Positions 1 to 9,307 are shown, numbered from the stretch's first letter. The stretch is 64,000 nucleotides of DNA from a bacterium (GCA_036504735.1 DASXUQ010000019.1:248001-312000), one strand, 5' to 3'. Numbers and translations: made by a program. The notes: a model not told the origin generated them from the letters alone.

Positions 1-253
1 CGCAGAAGAAGATGCGGAAGAAGACCGTCACGCCGTCCTGCACCACCGAGCCGAAGAGATACTCTCCGACAGATTCGTCGCCGCCCATTGCGAACACGCA
101 GACGACGGCCAGCAGGATCACGCCGCCAATCGCCATCACCTTGCCCCGCCCGCGCTTCACCACAAGGTTGACAATCAGCAGCAGCAGCAGCCCGGCTGAA
201 AAGATCAGTTCGGGCAGCAGCGGGCCGAGGTCGACCTGCAAGCCGGACATCAT
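1..253 (-). CDS. nuoN: NADH-quinone oxidoreductase subunit N, N-terminal fragment
   Basis: Only the first 84 or so codons are in the window; the gene runs off the left edge. The start ATG overlaps the TGA of nuoM in an ATGA arrangement, so the two are translationally coupled. The visible protein begins MMSGLQVDLGPLLPELIF and has hydrophobic stretches at about residues 12-27 and 36-53, as expected for the first helices of this antiporter-like subunit of the complex I membrane arm. NuoN is one of the three proton-pumping subunits (L, M, N) and normally closes the operon, as it does here. The identification rests on the short sequence plus its position after nuoM. Confidence 0.85.
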   Translation of the reverse strand, partial: MMSGLQVDLGPLLPELIFSAGLLLLLIVNLVVKRGRGKVMAIGGVILLAVVCVFAMGGDESVGEYLFGSVVQDGVTVFFRIFFC

Positions 254-1806
254 AGTGCGCTCCCGGCGGTTTGAATGGCCTGAGTAATCGGGTGGCTGCC
301 TGCCTGCATGATCTGCCCGAGATATGTCATGGAAGAATTCATCAGATCGAGAATCGGCTGCGGCCAGATGCCGAAGATCAGCACGATGACCGCCAGCGGA
401 ACCAGCGTAATCAGTTCGCGCGTATTGATGTCCGGCAGCGAAATGTATTTCTCATTCACCTGGCCGAAGAAGACGCGCTGCAGCGTCCACAGCAGATAGG
501 CCGCCGTAATCACGATGCCGCCGATGGACACCATGGTGTACAGACGCCAGATCGGGAACGCGCCGATGAAGCACAGGGCTTCGGCAATGAAGCCGGACAG
601 GCCCGGCAGACCCATTGACGCAAAGAAGGCGATCGCGGTCATGCCCATATACTTGGGCATGACGTTGGCCAGACCGCCGAAACCGTTGATCTCGCGGTGG
701 TGGGCACGGTCATAAATGACGCCCACCAGAAGGAAGAGCATGGCCGTAATGGTGCCGTGGGTGAACATCTGCAGCACCGCGCCGTTCATTCCGGCGGGGG
801 TGAAGCTTGCCATGGCCAGCATCACGTAGCCCATGTGGGAAATCGAGCTGTAGGCCACCAGTTTCTTCAGGTCCTTCTGCGCCATGGCGCAGAACGCGCC
901 ATAGATGATATTGATCATCCCCATCAGCGCCAGGAACCAGCCGAAGCTGCGGGTAACGTCCGGCAGAATCGGGTACATGATCCGCAACATGCCGTAGGTT
1001 CCCATCTTCAGCAGCACGCCGGCCAGAATCACGGAAATGGCGGTCGGCGCTTCCACGTGGGCGTCGGGCAACCAGGTATGGAACGGGAAGACCGGCACCT
1101 TGATGGCAAAGCCGATGAACAGCCCGAAGAACAGCAGCACACGCACGGTGTTCACGTTGAGCAGGCCCGAGTGGGTATTCTGCGTCATCATGGTCAGCAT
1201 GTTGAACGTGTGCAGATGGGTGGTCGGATCGGTCACATTGAAATACAGCACCAGTAACGCGATCAGCATCAGCACCGAGCCGAACAGCGTATAGAGGAAG
1301 AACTTGATAGCGGCGTACACGCGCCGCGGTCCTCCCCACACGCCGATCAGGAAATACATCGGCAGCAGCATCACTTCCCAGAACACGTAGAACAGGAAGA
1401 AATCCAGCGCGACAAAGGTGCCCATCATGCCGGTCTCCAACAGGAGAAACAGCGCGAAGTAGCCCCTCAGTCCGGTCTTGATGCCCCACGATGCAATCAC
1501 GCAGATCACACACAGCAGCGCGGTCAGCAGCACCATGGGGAAGGACAGACCGTCCACTCCCACGAAGTAGCTGATGCCGTAGGCCGGGATCCAGGAGGCC
1601 TGTTCCGTAAACTGGAACGAGGACGACTGGTTGATACCCACCGCGCCGCGATCAAACTGCGGGAACAGCGACAGGGTGATCACGAGGACGAGCGCGGTAA
1701 AAAACACCGCCGTCCAGCGGATCAATTGATGGTTATCTTTCGGCAGGAAGGCGATGATAGCCGCCCCCAGCACGGGAAGAAACGTTATGAGAGTAAGTGG
1801 ACCCAT
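250..1806 (-). CDS. nuoM: NADH-quinone oxidoreductase subunit M
   Basis: A 518-residue, highly hydrophobic antiporter-like subunit of the complex I membrane arm, of normal length for NuoM. About 14 membrane helices are apparent. The proton-channel signature is visible: the glutamate in FYVFWEVMLLPMYFLIG near residue 140, the lysine in GFAIKVPVFPFHTWLPDAH near residue 235, and the KKLVAYSSISHMGY segment near 315. It pumps protons across the inner membrane, driven by quinone reduction. It lies 53 bases after nuoL and overlaps nuoN by four bases. Confidence 0.96.
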   Translation of the reverse strand: MGPLTLITFLPVLGAAIIAFLPKDNHQLIRWTAVFFTALVLVITLSLFPQFDRGAVGINQSSSFQFTEQASWIPAYGISYFVGVDGLSFPMVLLTALLCVICVIASWGIKTGLRGYFALFLLLETGMMGTFVALDFFLFYVFWEVMLLPMYFLIGVWGGPRRVYAAIKFFLYTLFGSVLMLIALLVLYFNVTDPTTHLHTFNMLTMMTQNTHSGLLNVNTVRVLLFFGLFIGFAIKVPVFPFHTWLPDAHVEAPTAISVILAGVLLKMGTYGMLRIMYPILPDVTRSFGWFLALMGMINIIYGAFCAMAQKDLKKLVAYSSISHMGYVMLAMASFTPAGMNGAVLQMFTHGTITAMLFLLVGVIYDRAHHREINGFGGLANVMPKYMGMTAIAFFASMGLPGLSGFIAEALCFIGAFPIWRLYTMVSIGGIVITAAYLLWTLQRVFFGQVNEKYISLPDINTRELITLVPLAVIVLIFGIWPQPILDLMNSSMTYLGQIMQAGSHPITQAIQTAGSAL

Positions 1807-1859
1807 GGCGTTTGTTCTATGTCAGAAGATTCGATTTTCGTCGCAAAGGATGTTCCGGC

Positions 1860-4049
1860 CTACTTCCAGCCCTGGAACACATTCAGAATGATAATAAGAC
1901 CCACCGCTACCAAGGTGTAGAACAGGTAGCGTTGAACCTGCCCGCGCTGGAACGTGCGGGTAAAGCGTCCCCAGAAGCCCACAAAAGACGCGGTGAAATT
2001 GACGAGGCCGTCCACGACATGATTGTCGAACCAGCCCTGAATGTCCGAATAGTGCCGCGTCACCCACGCCGAGCCGTTGACCAGACCGTCAATGATTGTC
2101 CCGTCGAACCAGGCCAGGAACCGTGACAGCGTCAGCGCTCCCTTCACCGCCGTGGCCTCGTAGATCTCGTCCATCCACCACTTGCGGTACATGCCCTGAT
2201 AGACCACGCCGAGCCGCCGCTGGAAAATGGCAGGATTGATCTTGCCCCAGTAGTAGCCCATGGTGGCAATCAGGATGCCGAGACCGGCCACGAAGATGGA
2301 AATGCCCATGGCGCTGTTGTGGGCGACGTGCTCAGTCTCCTCCGCCCGCAATTGCTCAGTCTCCCGTGCCTTAACTTCTTCCTCGTACGCTTTCAGCTTA
2401 GTCTCGTATTCTGCGTGCTTCCGTTCCTGTTCCAACCTCTGGACCTCAGGCGCTTCAGTAAGGAACACGGGGTCTGTGATCAGGGGGGGTGCAGGCGGCG
2501 TGAGGGGAAGATCGTAGGCGCGCGCCGGAGTCGGATTAAGGTGGGCAAACCAGCCGCCGGCAGGAGTCGTAGGATTGAAGGCGGGCATGGAATAGAAGGC
2601 GAAAAAGCACAGCGTGGCCAGTACCAGCAACGGTGTGGTCATGACGCCGGGGGATTCATGCAGATGATGTTCTTCCTCGTGACCGCCGCGGAATTTGCCG
2701 GCGAAGGTCAGATAGACGAGACGGAACATATAGAAGGCCGTAAGGGCCGCCGCAGCAAAACCGAACACCGGCAGAATCCAGTGCTGCGGGTGCTCCATGG
2801 CAAAGGCCAGCGTTCCGGCCAGAATGTAATCTTTGGAAAGGAAACCGGAGGTCAGCGGCACACCCGCAAGGGCCACCGTGGCAATCAGGAACGTCCAGAA
2901 GGTGATGGGCATGTGCTTGCGCAGGCCGCCCATGTTGCGCATGTCCTGAGGATCCGCGTGATTGTGCGTATGATGCAGCGCCGCGTGCATGGCATGGATG
3001 ACCGAGCCCGACCCGAGGAACAGGCAGGCTTTGAACATGGCGTGCGTCACCAGATGGAAGAAGCCCGCCGTGTACGCGCCGGTTCCCAGCGCCATAATCA
3101 TGTAGCCAAGCTGCGAGACCGTTGAATAGGCCAGCACGCGCTTGATGTCGTTTTGCGCCACGGCAATGGTGGCAGCGAAGATAGCGGTAAACCCGCCGAC
3201 GTAGGCGATGACGACGGAGGCATCGAACGTCAGAATCGAGAACAGACGGGCCACGAGGTATACGCCGGCGGCAACCATGGTGGCGGCGTGGATCAAGGCG
3301 GACACCGGCGTCGGGCCTTCCATGGCGTCGGGCAGCCAGACATGCAGCGGGAACTGCGCGGACTTGCCGACCGCACCCATAAAGAGGCAGAGCCCTGCCG
3401 CCGTGAGCAGACCGCCGCTGAGCTTACCCGCGGCCACACCCTGCGCGATTTCGGTCAGATTGAAGGTGCCGAGGGCGGTGAAGACGATCAGGATGCCAAT
3501 GAGCATGCCGGCGTCACCGATGCGGTTGGTGACGAAAGCTTTCTTGGAGGCGTTGGCGGCGCTGTTCTTCTCATACCAGAAGCCGATCAGGAGATAGCTG
3601 GAGATGCCGACGAGTTCCCAGAAGGCATAAATGAGGAACAGGTTGTCGGAGAGTACCAAGCCGATCATCGAAAAGGAAAAGAGGGACAGGTAAGCGAAGA
3701 AGCGGTGATAGCGCGGGTCGCCCTTCATGTAGGCCGTGCTGAAGAGGTGTACAAGCGAGGACACGAGGGTGACGACCACGAGCATGATGACCGCCATATT
3801 GTCGAGGTTCATGCCGACGGTACAATGGAAGTTCCCCCACATGATCCAGTCCATACTCGACTGGGTCGAGTAGGCGGCGTCAAAGTGGGAGATATGATCC
3901 ACGAGCATGATGAGCGAAGCCGCAAGGCCGCTCCAGATCGCCGTCAGGCTGATCCAGTCTCCGCCGCGCGGCAGCTTTTTGCCGAAGAACATGACGAGGG
4001 CAAAGGCGGCCAGCGGGGCGAGCAGAATATAGAGTGCCAGTTCAACCAT
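1860..4049 (-). CDS. nuoL: NADH-quinone oxidoreductase subunit L, with a long charged insert
   Basis: A 729-residue distal proton-pumping subunit, longer than the roughly 610-650 residues usual for NuoL. Conserved channel elements are present: FWELVGISSYLLIGFWY near residue 143, GKSAQFPLHVWLPDAMEGPTPVSA near 228 (split here only for description), and KRVLAYSTVSQLGYM near 305. The extra length comes mainly from about residues 500-570, a proline-rich run (LPLTPPAPPL) followed by a Glu/Lys/Ala-rich segment with heptad character (QRLEQERKHAEYETKLKAYE). This sits between two membrane segments shortly before the C-terminal lateral helix region. It starts ten bases after the nuoK stop. Confidence 0.96.
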   Translation of the reverse strand: MVELALYILLAPLAAFALVMFFGKKLPRGGDWISLTAIWSGLAASLIMLVDHISHFDAAYSTQSSMDWIMWGNFHCTVGMNLDNMAVIMLVVVTLVSSLVHLFSTAYMKGDPRYHRFFAYLSLFSFSMIGLVLSDNLFLIYAFWELVGISSYLLIGFWYEKNSAANASKKAFVTNRIGDAGMLIGILIVFTALGTFNLTEIAQGVAAGKLSGGLLTAAGLCLFMGAVGKSAQFPLHVWLPDAMEGPTPVSALIHAATMVAAGVYLVARLFSILTFDASVVIAYVGGFTAIFAATIAVAQNDIKRVLAYSTVSQLGYMIMALGTGAYTAGFFHLVTHAMFKACLFLGSGSVIHAMHAALHHTHNHADPQDMRNMGGLRKHMPITFWTFLIATVALAGVPLTSGFLSKDYILAGTLAFAMEHPQHWILPVFGFAAAALTAFYMFRLVYLTFAGKFRGGHEEEHHLHESPGVMTTPLLVLATLCFFAFYSMPAFNPTTPAGGWFAHLNPTPARAYDLPLTPPAPPLITDPVFLTEAPEVQRLEQERKHAEYETKLKAYEEEVKARETEQLRAEETEHVAHNSAMGISIFVAGLGILIATMGYYWGKINPAIFQRRLGVVYQGMYRKWWMDEIYEATAVKGALTLSRFLAWFDGTIIDGLVNGSAWVTRHYSDIQGWFDNHVVDGLVNFTASFVGFWGRFTRTFQRGQVQRYLFYTLVAVGLIIILNVFQGWK

Positions 4050-4059
4050 GAGCGCAGGT

Positions 4060-4365
4060 CTACCCTTCCAGCAAATTGGCTTTATCCACTTCGGTCGTGG
4101 CTTTCAGCCGGTAGAGGTTGAGGAAAATCGCCAGTGCCACGGCCGCTTCCGCCGCCGCGACGATAATCACAAAGATCGCCGCCGACTGCCCTTCAAGATT
4201 GTGGGCGGTGAAGCGCGAGAAGGCCACGAAATTCAGGCCCGCCGAGTTGAGGATGAGTTCGATGCCCATCAGCACCGACACGGCGTTTCGGCGCGTCATC
4301 ATGGCCAGCAGGCCGAGCACAAACAGGATAACGGAAACGGCCAGATAAAGAGGCAGAGAGTTCAC
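4060..4365 (-). CDS. nuoK: NADH-quinone oxidoreductase subunit K
   Basis: A 101-residue protein with three membrane helices, the normal size for NuoK. The two conserved membrane glutamates are visible, in VLMGIELILNSAGLNFVAF near residue 36 and in IVAAAEAAVALAIFLNLYR near residue 72. It belongs to the proton-translocating part of the membrane arm next to NuoJ and NuoA. It overlaps nuoJ by the ATGA at 4362-4365. Confidence 0.96.
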   Translation of the reverse strand: MNSLPLYLAVSVILFVLGLLAMMTRRNAVSVLMGIELILNSAGLNFVAFSRFTAHNLEGQSAAIFVIIVAAAEAAVALAIFLNLYRLKATTEVDKANLLEG

Positions 4366-4904
4366 TTAGTCCTCCCGTCCGACGGAGTCGAGATCTCGTC
4401 TTCGGCGGAGCTGCGGTAAAACCGTGCCAGACGCATGGCCCCGATCAGCGCCGCCAGCAGAAGGAAGCTCGCCAATTCGAAGGGAACCAGATAACGGGTC
4501 ATGAGAAGTTCGCCGAGGTCGCGGGCGGTGGGCGCGCTGCCCATGTAGGTTGCGCCCCACTGCGTACGCAGGATGACGACGAACAGCCCCACGCCGATCA
4601 TCAGCACGGGAATCAGCGCGAGGTAGCGCTGATGCGTCAACTGCGGAATATCCAGCGACGTGACTTTAGCGGTGAGAAAGACGCCGAAGATGATCAGGGT
4701 GAGAATGCCGCCCACATACACCAGCAATTGCGCGGCGGCCAGAAAGTCGGCCATGAGGAACAGGTACAGGGCGGCGACACCGAAGAAGGTAAAGAGCAGG
4801 GCAAACGCGCTGTAGATGATCCGCTTGTGGAAGACCACCACCGCTGCCGAGGCGACGGTCAGCAGCGCGAAGAAACCCAGGGCGATATTGGTCAGTAGTT
4901 CCAT
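4362..4904 (-). CDS. nuoJ: NADH-quinone oxidoreductase subunit J
   Basis: A 180-residue membrane subunit with about five hydrophobic helices. The family signature around the mobile third helix is visible as FLAAAQLLVYVGGILTLIIFG near residues 55-75. The C-terminus is short and charged (SSAEDEISTPSDG). The gene starts two bases after the nuoI stop and ends overlapping nuoK, so it is part of the tightly packed operon. Confidence 0.95.
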   Translation of the reverse strand: MELLTNIALGFFALLTVASAAVVVFHKRIIYSAFALLFTFFGVAALYLFLMADFLAAAQLLVYVGGILTLIIFGVFLTAKVTSLDIPQLTHQRYLALIPVLMIGVGLFVVILRTQWGATYMGSAPTARDLGELLMTRYLVPFELASFLLLAALIGAMRLARFYRSSAEDEISTPSDGRTK

Positions 4905-4906
4905 AC

Positions 4907-5509
4907 TTATTTCTCCGCCGGCGGAGGAGTGTCCGCTTTGGGCGCTTCGGGCGGGGGTGCGGCGGCAGCGGCGGCGGCCTTAGCGGCAGCAGCGGCGGCG
5001 GCTTCGGCGGCTTTGGCCTTCTTTTTGGCCGCTTCACGCGCCTCAAGCTGCGCCCGGTATTCCGGGCTCACGTCGGTGAAATCCTTGTGCAGGTCGCGCC
5101 GGCTGAAGACCGGCTGCTCCTGCGGTTGTTCCCAGTGCAGCGAACCGGTGTCGCAGGCATCCACGCACAGGCCGCAGTAGATGCACTTGGACATGTCAAT
5201 CTTGAACTCGACGATATGCATCTTCTTGGGCTTGCCGTCAGGCAACGTGCCCAGGCCTTCGTCGCCCGCCTCACCGCGAATGCCGGTGATGGTGAACAGA
5301 TTGGCCGGGCAGACGCGCTTGCAGCTCAGGCAGAACCCGCAATCCTTGGCGTCGTTCACCAGCATCGTGCGCGAACGCGGATACATGGGAACCGTTTCCT
5401 TGGGGTACTGCACCGTAATCGTCGGCTTAAACACATGCCGGAGTGTGACCATCATTCCTTCGAGAACGGTGGTCACGCCGGACCAAACATCTTGGAAATA
5501 GCCGGACAT
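4907..5509 (-). CDS. nuoI: NADH-quinone oxidoreductase subunit I (2[4Fe-4S]) with Ala/Pro/Lys-rich tail
   Basis: A 200-residue peripheral-arm iron-sulfur subunit that carries clusters N6a and N6b towards NuoB. The two cluster motifs are CGFCLSCKRVCP near residue 57 and CIYCGLCVDACD near residue 108. The start is the ATG at 5509 (MSGYFQDVW); upstream in-frame codons belong to the body of nuoH read in another frame. The last 45 or so residues are an unusual low-complexity tail of Ala, Lys, Pro and Glu with runs of up to seven alanines, beyond the point where typical NuoI proteins end. Confidence 0.95.
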   Translation of the reverse strand: MSGYFQDVWSGVTTVLEGMMVTLRHVFKPTITVQYPKETVPMYPRSRTMLVNDAKDCGFCLSCKRVCPANLFTITGIRGEAGDEGLGTLPDGKPKKMHIVEFKIDMSKCIYCGLCVDACDTGSLHWEQPQEQPVFSRRDLHKDFTDVSPEYRAQLEAREAAKKKAKAAEAAAAAAAKAAAAAAAPPPEAPKADTPPPAEK

Positions 5510-5535
5510 ATTGGATGACTCGGGCTTGAAAAAAA

Positions 5536-6570
5536 CTACTTGCTGAGGGCGACCCAGAGGGAAGCCAGCAGGATATTCACAAAGGAAAACGGCAGGAAAA
5601 CTTTCCAGCAGATGTGCATGAGCTGATCGACACGCAAACGGGGCAGCGTCCACCGCAGCCACATCTGCACGCACACCAGACCGATGCCCTTGCCGGCAAA
5701 CCAGGCGGCGCCGACAATGCCGTGCCAGAGCGGGCCGGCGGTTGCGGGAGCGTCCAGCCACGGAATCGGCGCGTACCAGCCGCCGAGGAACAGGGCCGTT
5801 GCAACCGCCGAGACCACAAACATATTGGCGTATTCGGCGAGGAAGAAGATGGCGAAGCGCATGCCGCTGTATTCCACCATGTAACCGGCGACCAGTTCGG
5901 ATTCCGCTTCGGGAATATCGAACGGGTTGCGGTTGACTTCCGCAAGGCTCGCCCAGAAATAGATGACGAAGGCGATGAGGCCGAACGGCGCATGGCTGAG
6001 AACACCCCAGTGCCAGAAGCCGCCCTGCTGGATCATGACGAGGTCGCGCATGGACATGCTCTGGGCAATCAGAATCGGCACCAGCAGCGAGAGCGCGATG
6101 GGAATTTCGTAGCTGACCATCTGCGCGGCGGAGCGCATCGCGCCGTACAGCGCCCACTTATTGTTGGACGACCAGCCCGCCATGAGAATGCCGATTACCG
6201 CCAGCGAACTGACGGACACGATGTAGAAGACACCGATATTAATGTCGGCGGCGATAAGGTTCTGCGCCCACGGCAATACGGCAAAGGTGGCAAAGGCCGC
6301 GGTGAAGACAATATAGGGAGCAAAACGGAACAGCGGTTTGTCCGCCGCATCGGGGAAGATATCTTCTTTGAGCAGCAGTTTGACGGTATCGGCCATGGTC
6401 TGAGACCAGCCGTGCCAGCCGCCGGTTTCCATCGGGCCGAGACGGTCCTGAATATGCGCCGAAATCTTGCGCTCAAGATAAATAGCCAGGAGCGCGAAGA
6501 CCGCGACGAAGGCGATGACCCCCACGGCAAACGCCGCGGAGATGAGGATGGAAAGCGTCTGAGGATTCAT
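5536..6570 (-). CDS. nuoH: NADH-quinone oxidoreductase subunit H
   Basis: A 344-residue membrane subunit that forms the quinone chamber with NuoB and NuoD. The start is set at the ATG at 6570 (MNPQTLSILI), which overlaps the nuoD TGA as ATGA; a longer reading would run back into nuoD. Family motifs include AIYLERKISAHIQDRLGP near residue 29, the FAPYI segment near 90, and the glutamate-rich loop NRNPFDIPEAESELVAGYM near 210. Eight membrane helices are apparent. The length is normal. Confidence 0.96.
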   Translation of the reverse strand: MNPQTLSILISAAFAVGVIAFVAVFALLAIYLERKISAHIQDRLGPMETGGWHGWSQTMADTVKLLLKEDIFPDAADKPLFRFAPYIVFTAAFATFAVLPWAQNLIAADINIGVFYIVSVSSLAVIGILMAGWSSNNKWALYGAMRSAAQMVSYEIPIALSLLVPILIAQSMSMRDLVMIQQGGFWHWGVLSHAPFGLIAFVIYFWASLAEVNRNPFDIPEAESELVAGYMVEYSGMRFAIFFLAEYANMFVVSAVATALFLGGWYAPIPWLDAPATAGPLWHGIVGAAWFAGKGIGLVCVQMWLRWTLPRLRVDQLMHICWKVFLPFSFVNILLASLWVALSK

Positions 6571-7769
6571 CGGTCCACCTCTCCAAGTACCACGTCCAGT
6601 GAGCCGACGAGGGCCACGATGTCCGAAATCAGCAAGCCGGGAGCCACGTGAGGAATCACGGACAACACTACAAAGGAGGGCGCGCGGCACTTCAGGCGGT
6701 AGGGCTTGGCCTTGCCATCCGAGACCAGATAGAAGCCCAGTTCACCCTTAGGGCTTTCGGTGCGCACATAGACTTCGCCGACGGGCATCTTGTTCCAGGA
6801 GGTGGGAACTTTCGCCCGCACATCATCGCCCGGCATCTTCTCGAGGCGGTCCACAGCCTGTGCCATGATCTTCAGCGACTGCTCCATCTCGCGCACGCGC
6901 ACCATGTAACGGTCGAAGCAATCGCCGACAATGCCCTGTTCGCCCGTGCCGACGGGGATCTCGAAATCATAGGTTTCATAGCCGCAGTAGGGCTCCACTT
7001 TGCGCAGATCCCACTTAACGCCACTGCCGCGCAGATTGGGGCCGGTCGTGCCCGTGGCAATCGCCAACTCCGGCGTAATCACCGCCACCTTGCCCACGCG
7101 TTCGACATAAATCTTGTTGAAGGACAGCAGCGTGTTCAGTTCGAGGATCTTGCCTTCCATATACTGGAGGAAATCGCGAACCTTCTTCAGCCAGCCGTCG
7201 GGGATGTCATGCGCCAGGCCGCCGATCCAGATGTAATTGTAGAGCAGGCGGCCGCCGGAGAGTTCATCGAACAGGTCGAGAATGTGTTCCCGCTGCTGGA
7301 AGAGAAACAGGAACGGCGTCCACGCGCCGATGTCGAGGCCGTAGGTGCCGACCGCCACCATGTGGTTGGCGATGCGGTTCATTTCGGCGACGAGCACGCG
7401 GATCACGTTCACCCGCTCAGAGACTTCGATATTAAACAGTTTTTCCGCCGCCACCGCATAGCCCAGCGCGTTGTTCATGCTCGAACAGTAGTCGAGGCGG
7501 TCCACATACGGCGTGATCATCGGCCACGTCACGTTTTCGCAGACCTTTTCGAAACAGCGGTGCAGATAACCGAGATGCGGCGTGGCCTTCACCACCAACT
7601 CGCCGTCGGTTTCCAGTTCCAGCCGGAGCACGCCGTGCGTGGCGGGATGCTGCGGCCCCATCTGAAGGGTCATGCGCTCGCCGTGGACATCTTCGATGTC
7701 GTACAGCGCCGCATTCAGCCGGTCCTGTTCGGGGCCAAGCATAAGATCAAGATCGCGCGTATCGCTCAC
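6567..7769 (-). CDS. nuoD: NADH-quinone oxidoreductase subunit D
   Basis: A 400-residue 49-kDa-type subunit, related to [NiFe]-hydrogenase large subunits but lacking the metal-binding cysteines. MTLQMGPQHPATHGVLRLEL near residue 35 holds the quinone-site histidine region, and GYLHRCFEKVCENVTWPMI follows. The C-terminus ends in DIVALVGSLDVVLGEVDR as in the family. It overlaps nuoC (ATGA at 7766-7769) and nuoH. It is separate from NuoC here, unlike the NuoCD fusion of E. coli. Confidence 0.97.
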   Translation of the reverse strand: MSDTRDLDLMLGPEQDRLNAALYDIEDVHGERMTLQMGPQHPATHGVLRLELETDGELVVKATPHLGYLHRCFEKVCENVTWPMITPYVDRLDYCSSMNNALGYAVAAEKLFNIEVSERVNVIRVLVAEMNRIANHMVAVGTYGLDIGAWTPFLFLFQQREHILDLFDELSGGRLLYNYIWIGGLAHDIPDGWLKKVRDFLQYMEGKILELNTLLSFNKIYVERVGKVAVITPELAIATGTTGPNLRGSGVKWDLRKVEPYCGYETYDFEIPVGTGEQGIVGDCFDRYMVRVREMEQSLKIMAQAVDRLEKMPGDDVRAKVPTSWNKMPVGEVYVRTESPKGELGFYLVSDGKAKPYRLKCRAPSFVVLSVIPHVAPGLLISDIVALVGSLDVVLGEVDR

Positions 7770-8260
7770 GATAGAGATTCCGGTAAGATATTGGTGAGAG
7801 GAATGCCGTGGAAGGACTCGGGAGCCTTGTAGTCCTTGCGCAGCGGATGGCCGTCCCAGTCATCGGCGCAGAGAATGCGGCGGTGATCGGGATGGTTTTC
7901 AAAACGGATGCCGAACATGTCCCAGGCTTCGCGTTCGTGCCATTCGGCGGTCTGCCACACATGGCACACCGTGGGCATCGAAGGATCGTCACGGGTCACG
8001 ACGCAGCGCAGCGCCACGGTCTGCTTGTTCTTCATCGAATGCAGGTGGTAGACGGTGTGCAGCTCGGGGGCCTTGTCCAGTCCGGACAGGCACATCAGGC
8101 ATTCGAAGTGCAGCGCATCGTCGTCGCGCAGTTTCAGCGCGACATCCGCCAGCACAGCACGCGGCACGCGGATCACCGGCGACGGCTGGATCTCTTCGAG
8201 AACCAGTTCCGCGGCGGGGAATGCCTTGGTCAGATAGGTGAATATTTCTTGAGGGGTCAT
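7766..8260 (-). CDS. nuoC: NADH-quinone oxidoreductase subunit C
   Basis: A 164-residue 30-kDa-type peripheral subunit. The family signature is visible as EWHEREAWDMFGIRFENHPD near residue 105 followed by RRILCADDWDGHPLRKDY near 130. It helps assemble the connecting module with NuoD and NuoB. It starts 11 bases after the nuoB stop and overlaps nuoD. Confidence 0.95.
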   Translation of the reverse strand: MTPQEIFTYLTKAFPAAELVLEEIQPSPVIRVPRAVLADVALKLRDDDALHFECLMCLSGLDKAPELHTVYHLHSMKNKQTVALRCVVTRDDPSMPTVCHVWQTAEWHEREAWDMFGIRFENHPDHRRILCADDWDGHPLRKDYKAPESFHGIPLTNILPESLS

Positions 8261-8271
8261 AATCGTGGGCG

Positions 8272-8760
8272 TCAGGCCGTCTGCTTGGCGATGGTTTCCG
8301 TTTCGATCTTTTCGCGCAGTTTCAGAAACGCGTCAATCAGGGCTTCGGGACGGGGCGGGCAGCCGGGGACGTACACGTCCACCGGAATGACCTGATCCAC
8401 GCCTTTTACCACATGATAGCCGTGCTCCCAGTAGGGGCCGCCGCTGATGGCGCAGGAACCCATGGCGATCACGTAGCGCGGTTCGGGCATCTGCTCATAC
8501 AGCCGCTTGATGCGCTCGGCCATCTTGACGGTGACCGTGCCGGCCACAATCATGCAGTCGGCCTGACGCGGCGTGGGCCGCATGAAAATGCCGAAGCGGT
8601 CGAGGTCGAAACGCGACGCCGCCGCGGCCATCATTTCGATGGCGCAGCAGGCCAGTCCGAAGGACAGCGGCCACATGGAACTCGTGCGCGACCAGTTGAA
8701 TACTTTATCGATAGACGTGATGACAACGTTGGGGCCGTAGCGGCCTTCAATCACACCCAT
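8272..8760 (-). CDS. nuoB: NADH-quinone oxidoreductase subunit B (cluster N2)
   Basis: A 162-residue subunit carrying the N2 [4Fe-4S] cluster, the last one before quinone. The ligands are seen in [17 protein letters not shown] near residue 35, in MGSCAISGG near 101 and in [11 protein letters not shown] near 131. The start at 8760 (MGVIEGRYG) is chosen because an AAGGAGA ribosome-binding site lies in the end of nuoA; a longer in-frame reading would overlap nuoA extensively. Confidence 0.96.
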   Translation of the reverse strand: MGVIEGRYGPNVVITSIDKVFNWSRTSSMWPLSFGLACCAIEMMAAAASRFDLDRFGIFMRPTPRQADCMIVAGTVTVKMAERIKRLYEQMPEPRYVIAMGSCAISGGPYWEHGYHVVKGVDQVIPVDVYVPGCPPRPEALIDAFLKLREKIETETIAKQTA

Positions 8761-8761
8761 A

Positions 8762-9205
8762 TCAACGTTCTCCTTCCAGAACGGACGCCGGAGCCCGGCG
8801 TGCCGCAACAACTTTTTGCCCGGTCGAGGAACCGCCGGCGGAGGATCCTTTGGGCCGCACCCAGTCGAGGTCTCCCTTGCCCCATACATACGCCAGGCCC
8901 ACCGCGAGGATCAGAATGAACACCGCCATATCCACCCACGCGAACAGTCCCATGCGTTTCAGATTGATAGCCCAGGGGAAAAGGAACAAGACTTCCACGT
9001 CGAACACGAGGAAGATCAGCGCCACGACGTAGAACCGGGTATTGAATCGGATCCACGGTGTTCCTACGGCTTCCTCACCACACTCATAGGTGGAATTCTT
9101 GATGGGATTGGGTTTGTGAGGAGCCACGAGGCGACTGACCGAGAGCGCAAGCACGACAAAGCCCGCTCCGGCCAGAAAGAAGATCAGAATCGCGGTAAAC
9201 GACAT
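8762..9205 (-). CDS. nuoA: NADH-quinone oxidoreductase subunit A; first gene of the nuo operon
   Basis: A 147-residue three-helix membrane subunit. The conserved loop is [20 protein letters not shown] near residue 31 (the cysteine loop next to the quinone site), followed by [20 protein letters not shown]. The C-terminal 30 residues are polar and longer than in many NuoA proteins. It is the promoter-proximal gene of an eleven-gene order A-B-C-D-H-I-J-K-L-M-N in which E, F and G are missing. Confidence 0.95.
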   Translation of the reverse strand: MSFTAILIFFLAGAGFVVLALSVSRLVAPHKPNPIKNSTYECGEEAVGTPWIRFNTRFYVVALIFLVFDVEVLFLFPWAINLKRMGLFAWVDMAVFILILAVGLAYVWGKGDLDWVRPKGSSAGGSSTGQKVVAARRAPASVLEGER

Positions 9206-9277
9206 AGGGGGAAAGCCTGAAGGTAAAGCAGTTCAGGAGGCAGATTCAAACGCCGGGAAGCGCTGGAGTCCTGCCGT

Positions 9278-9307
9278 GTAACAAGCGGAGTTTGAAGAAA
9301 TTGTCAA
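9278..9307 (-). promoter_or_regulatory. candidate nuo operon promoter
   Basis: On the minus strand a perfect TTGACA (9302-9307) is followed after 18 bases by TGTTAC (9278-9283), about 75 bases upstream of nuoA. The -35 is good and the -10 is weak, so this is only a candidate. The rest of the 282-base gap between the thioesterase gene and nuoA is AT-rich and shows nothing else I can name. Confidence 0.3.
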
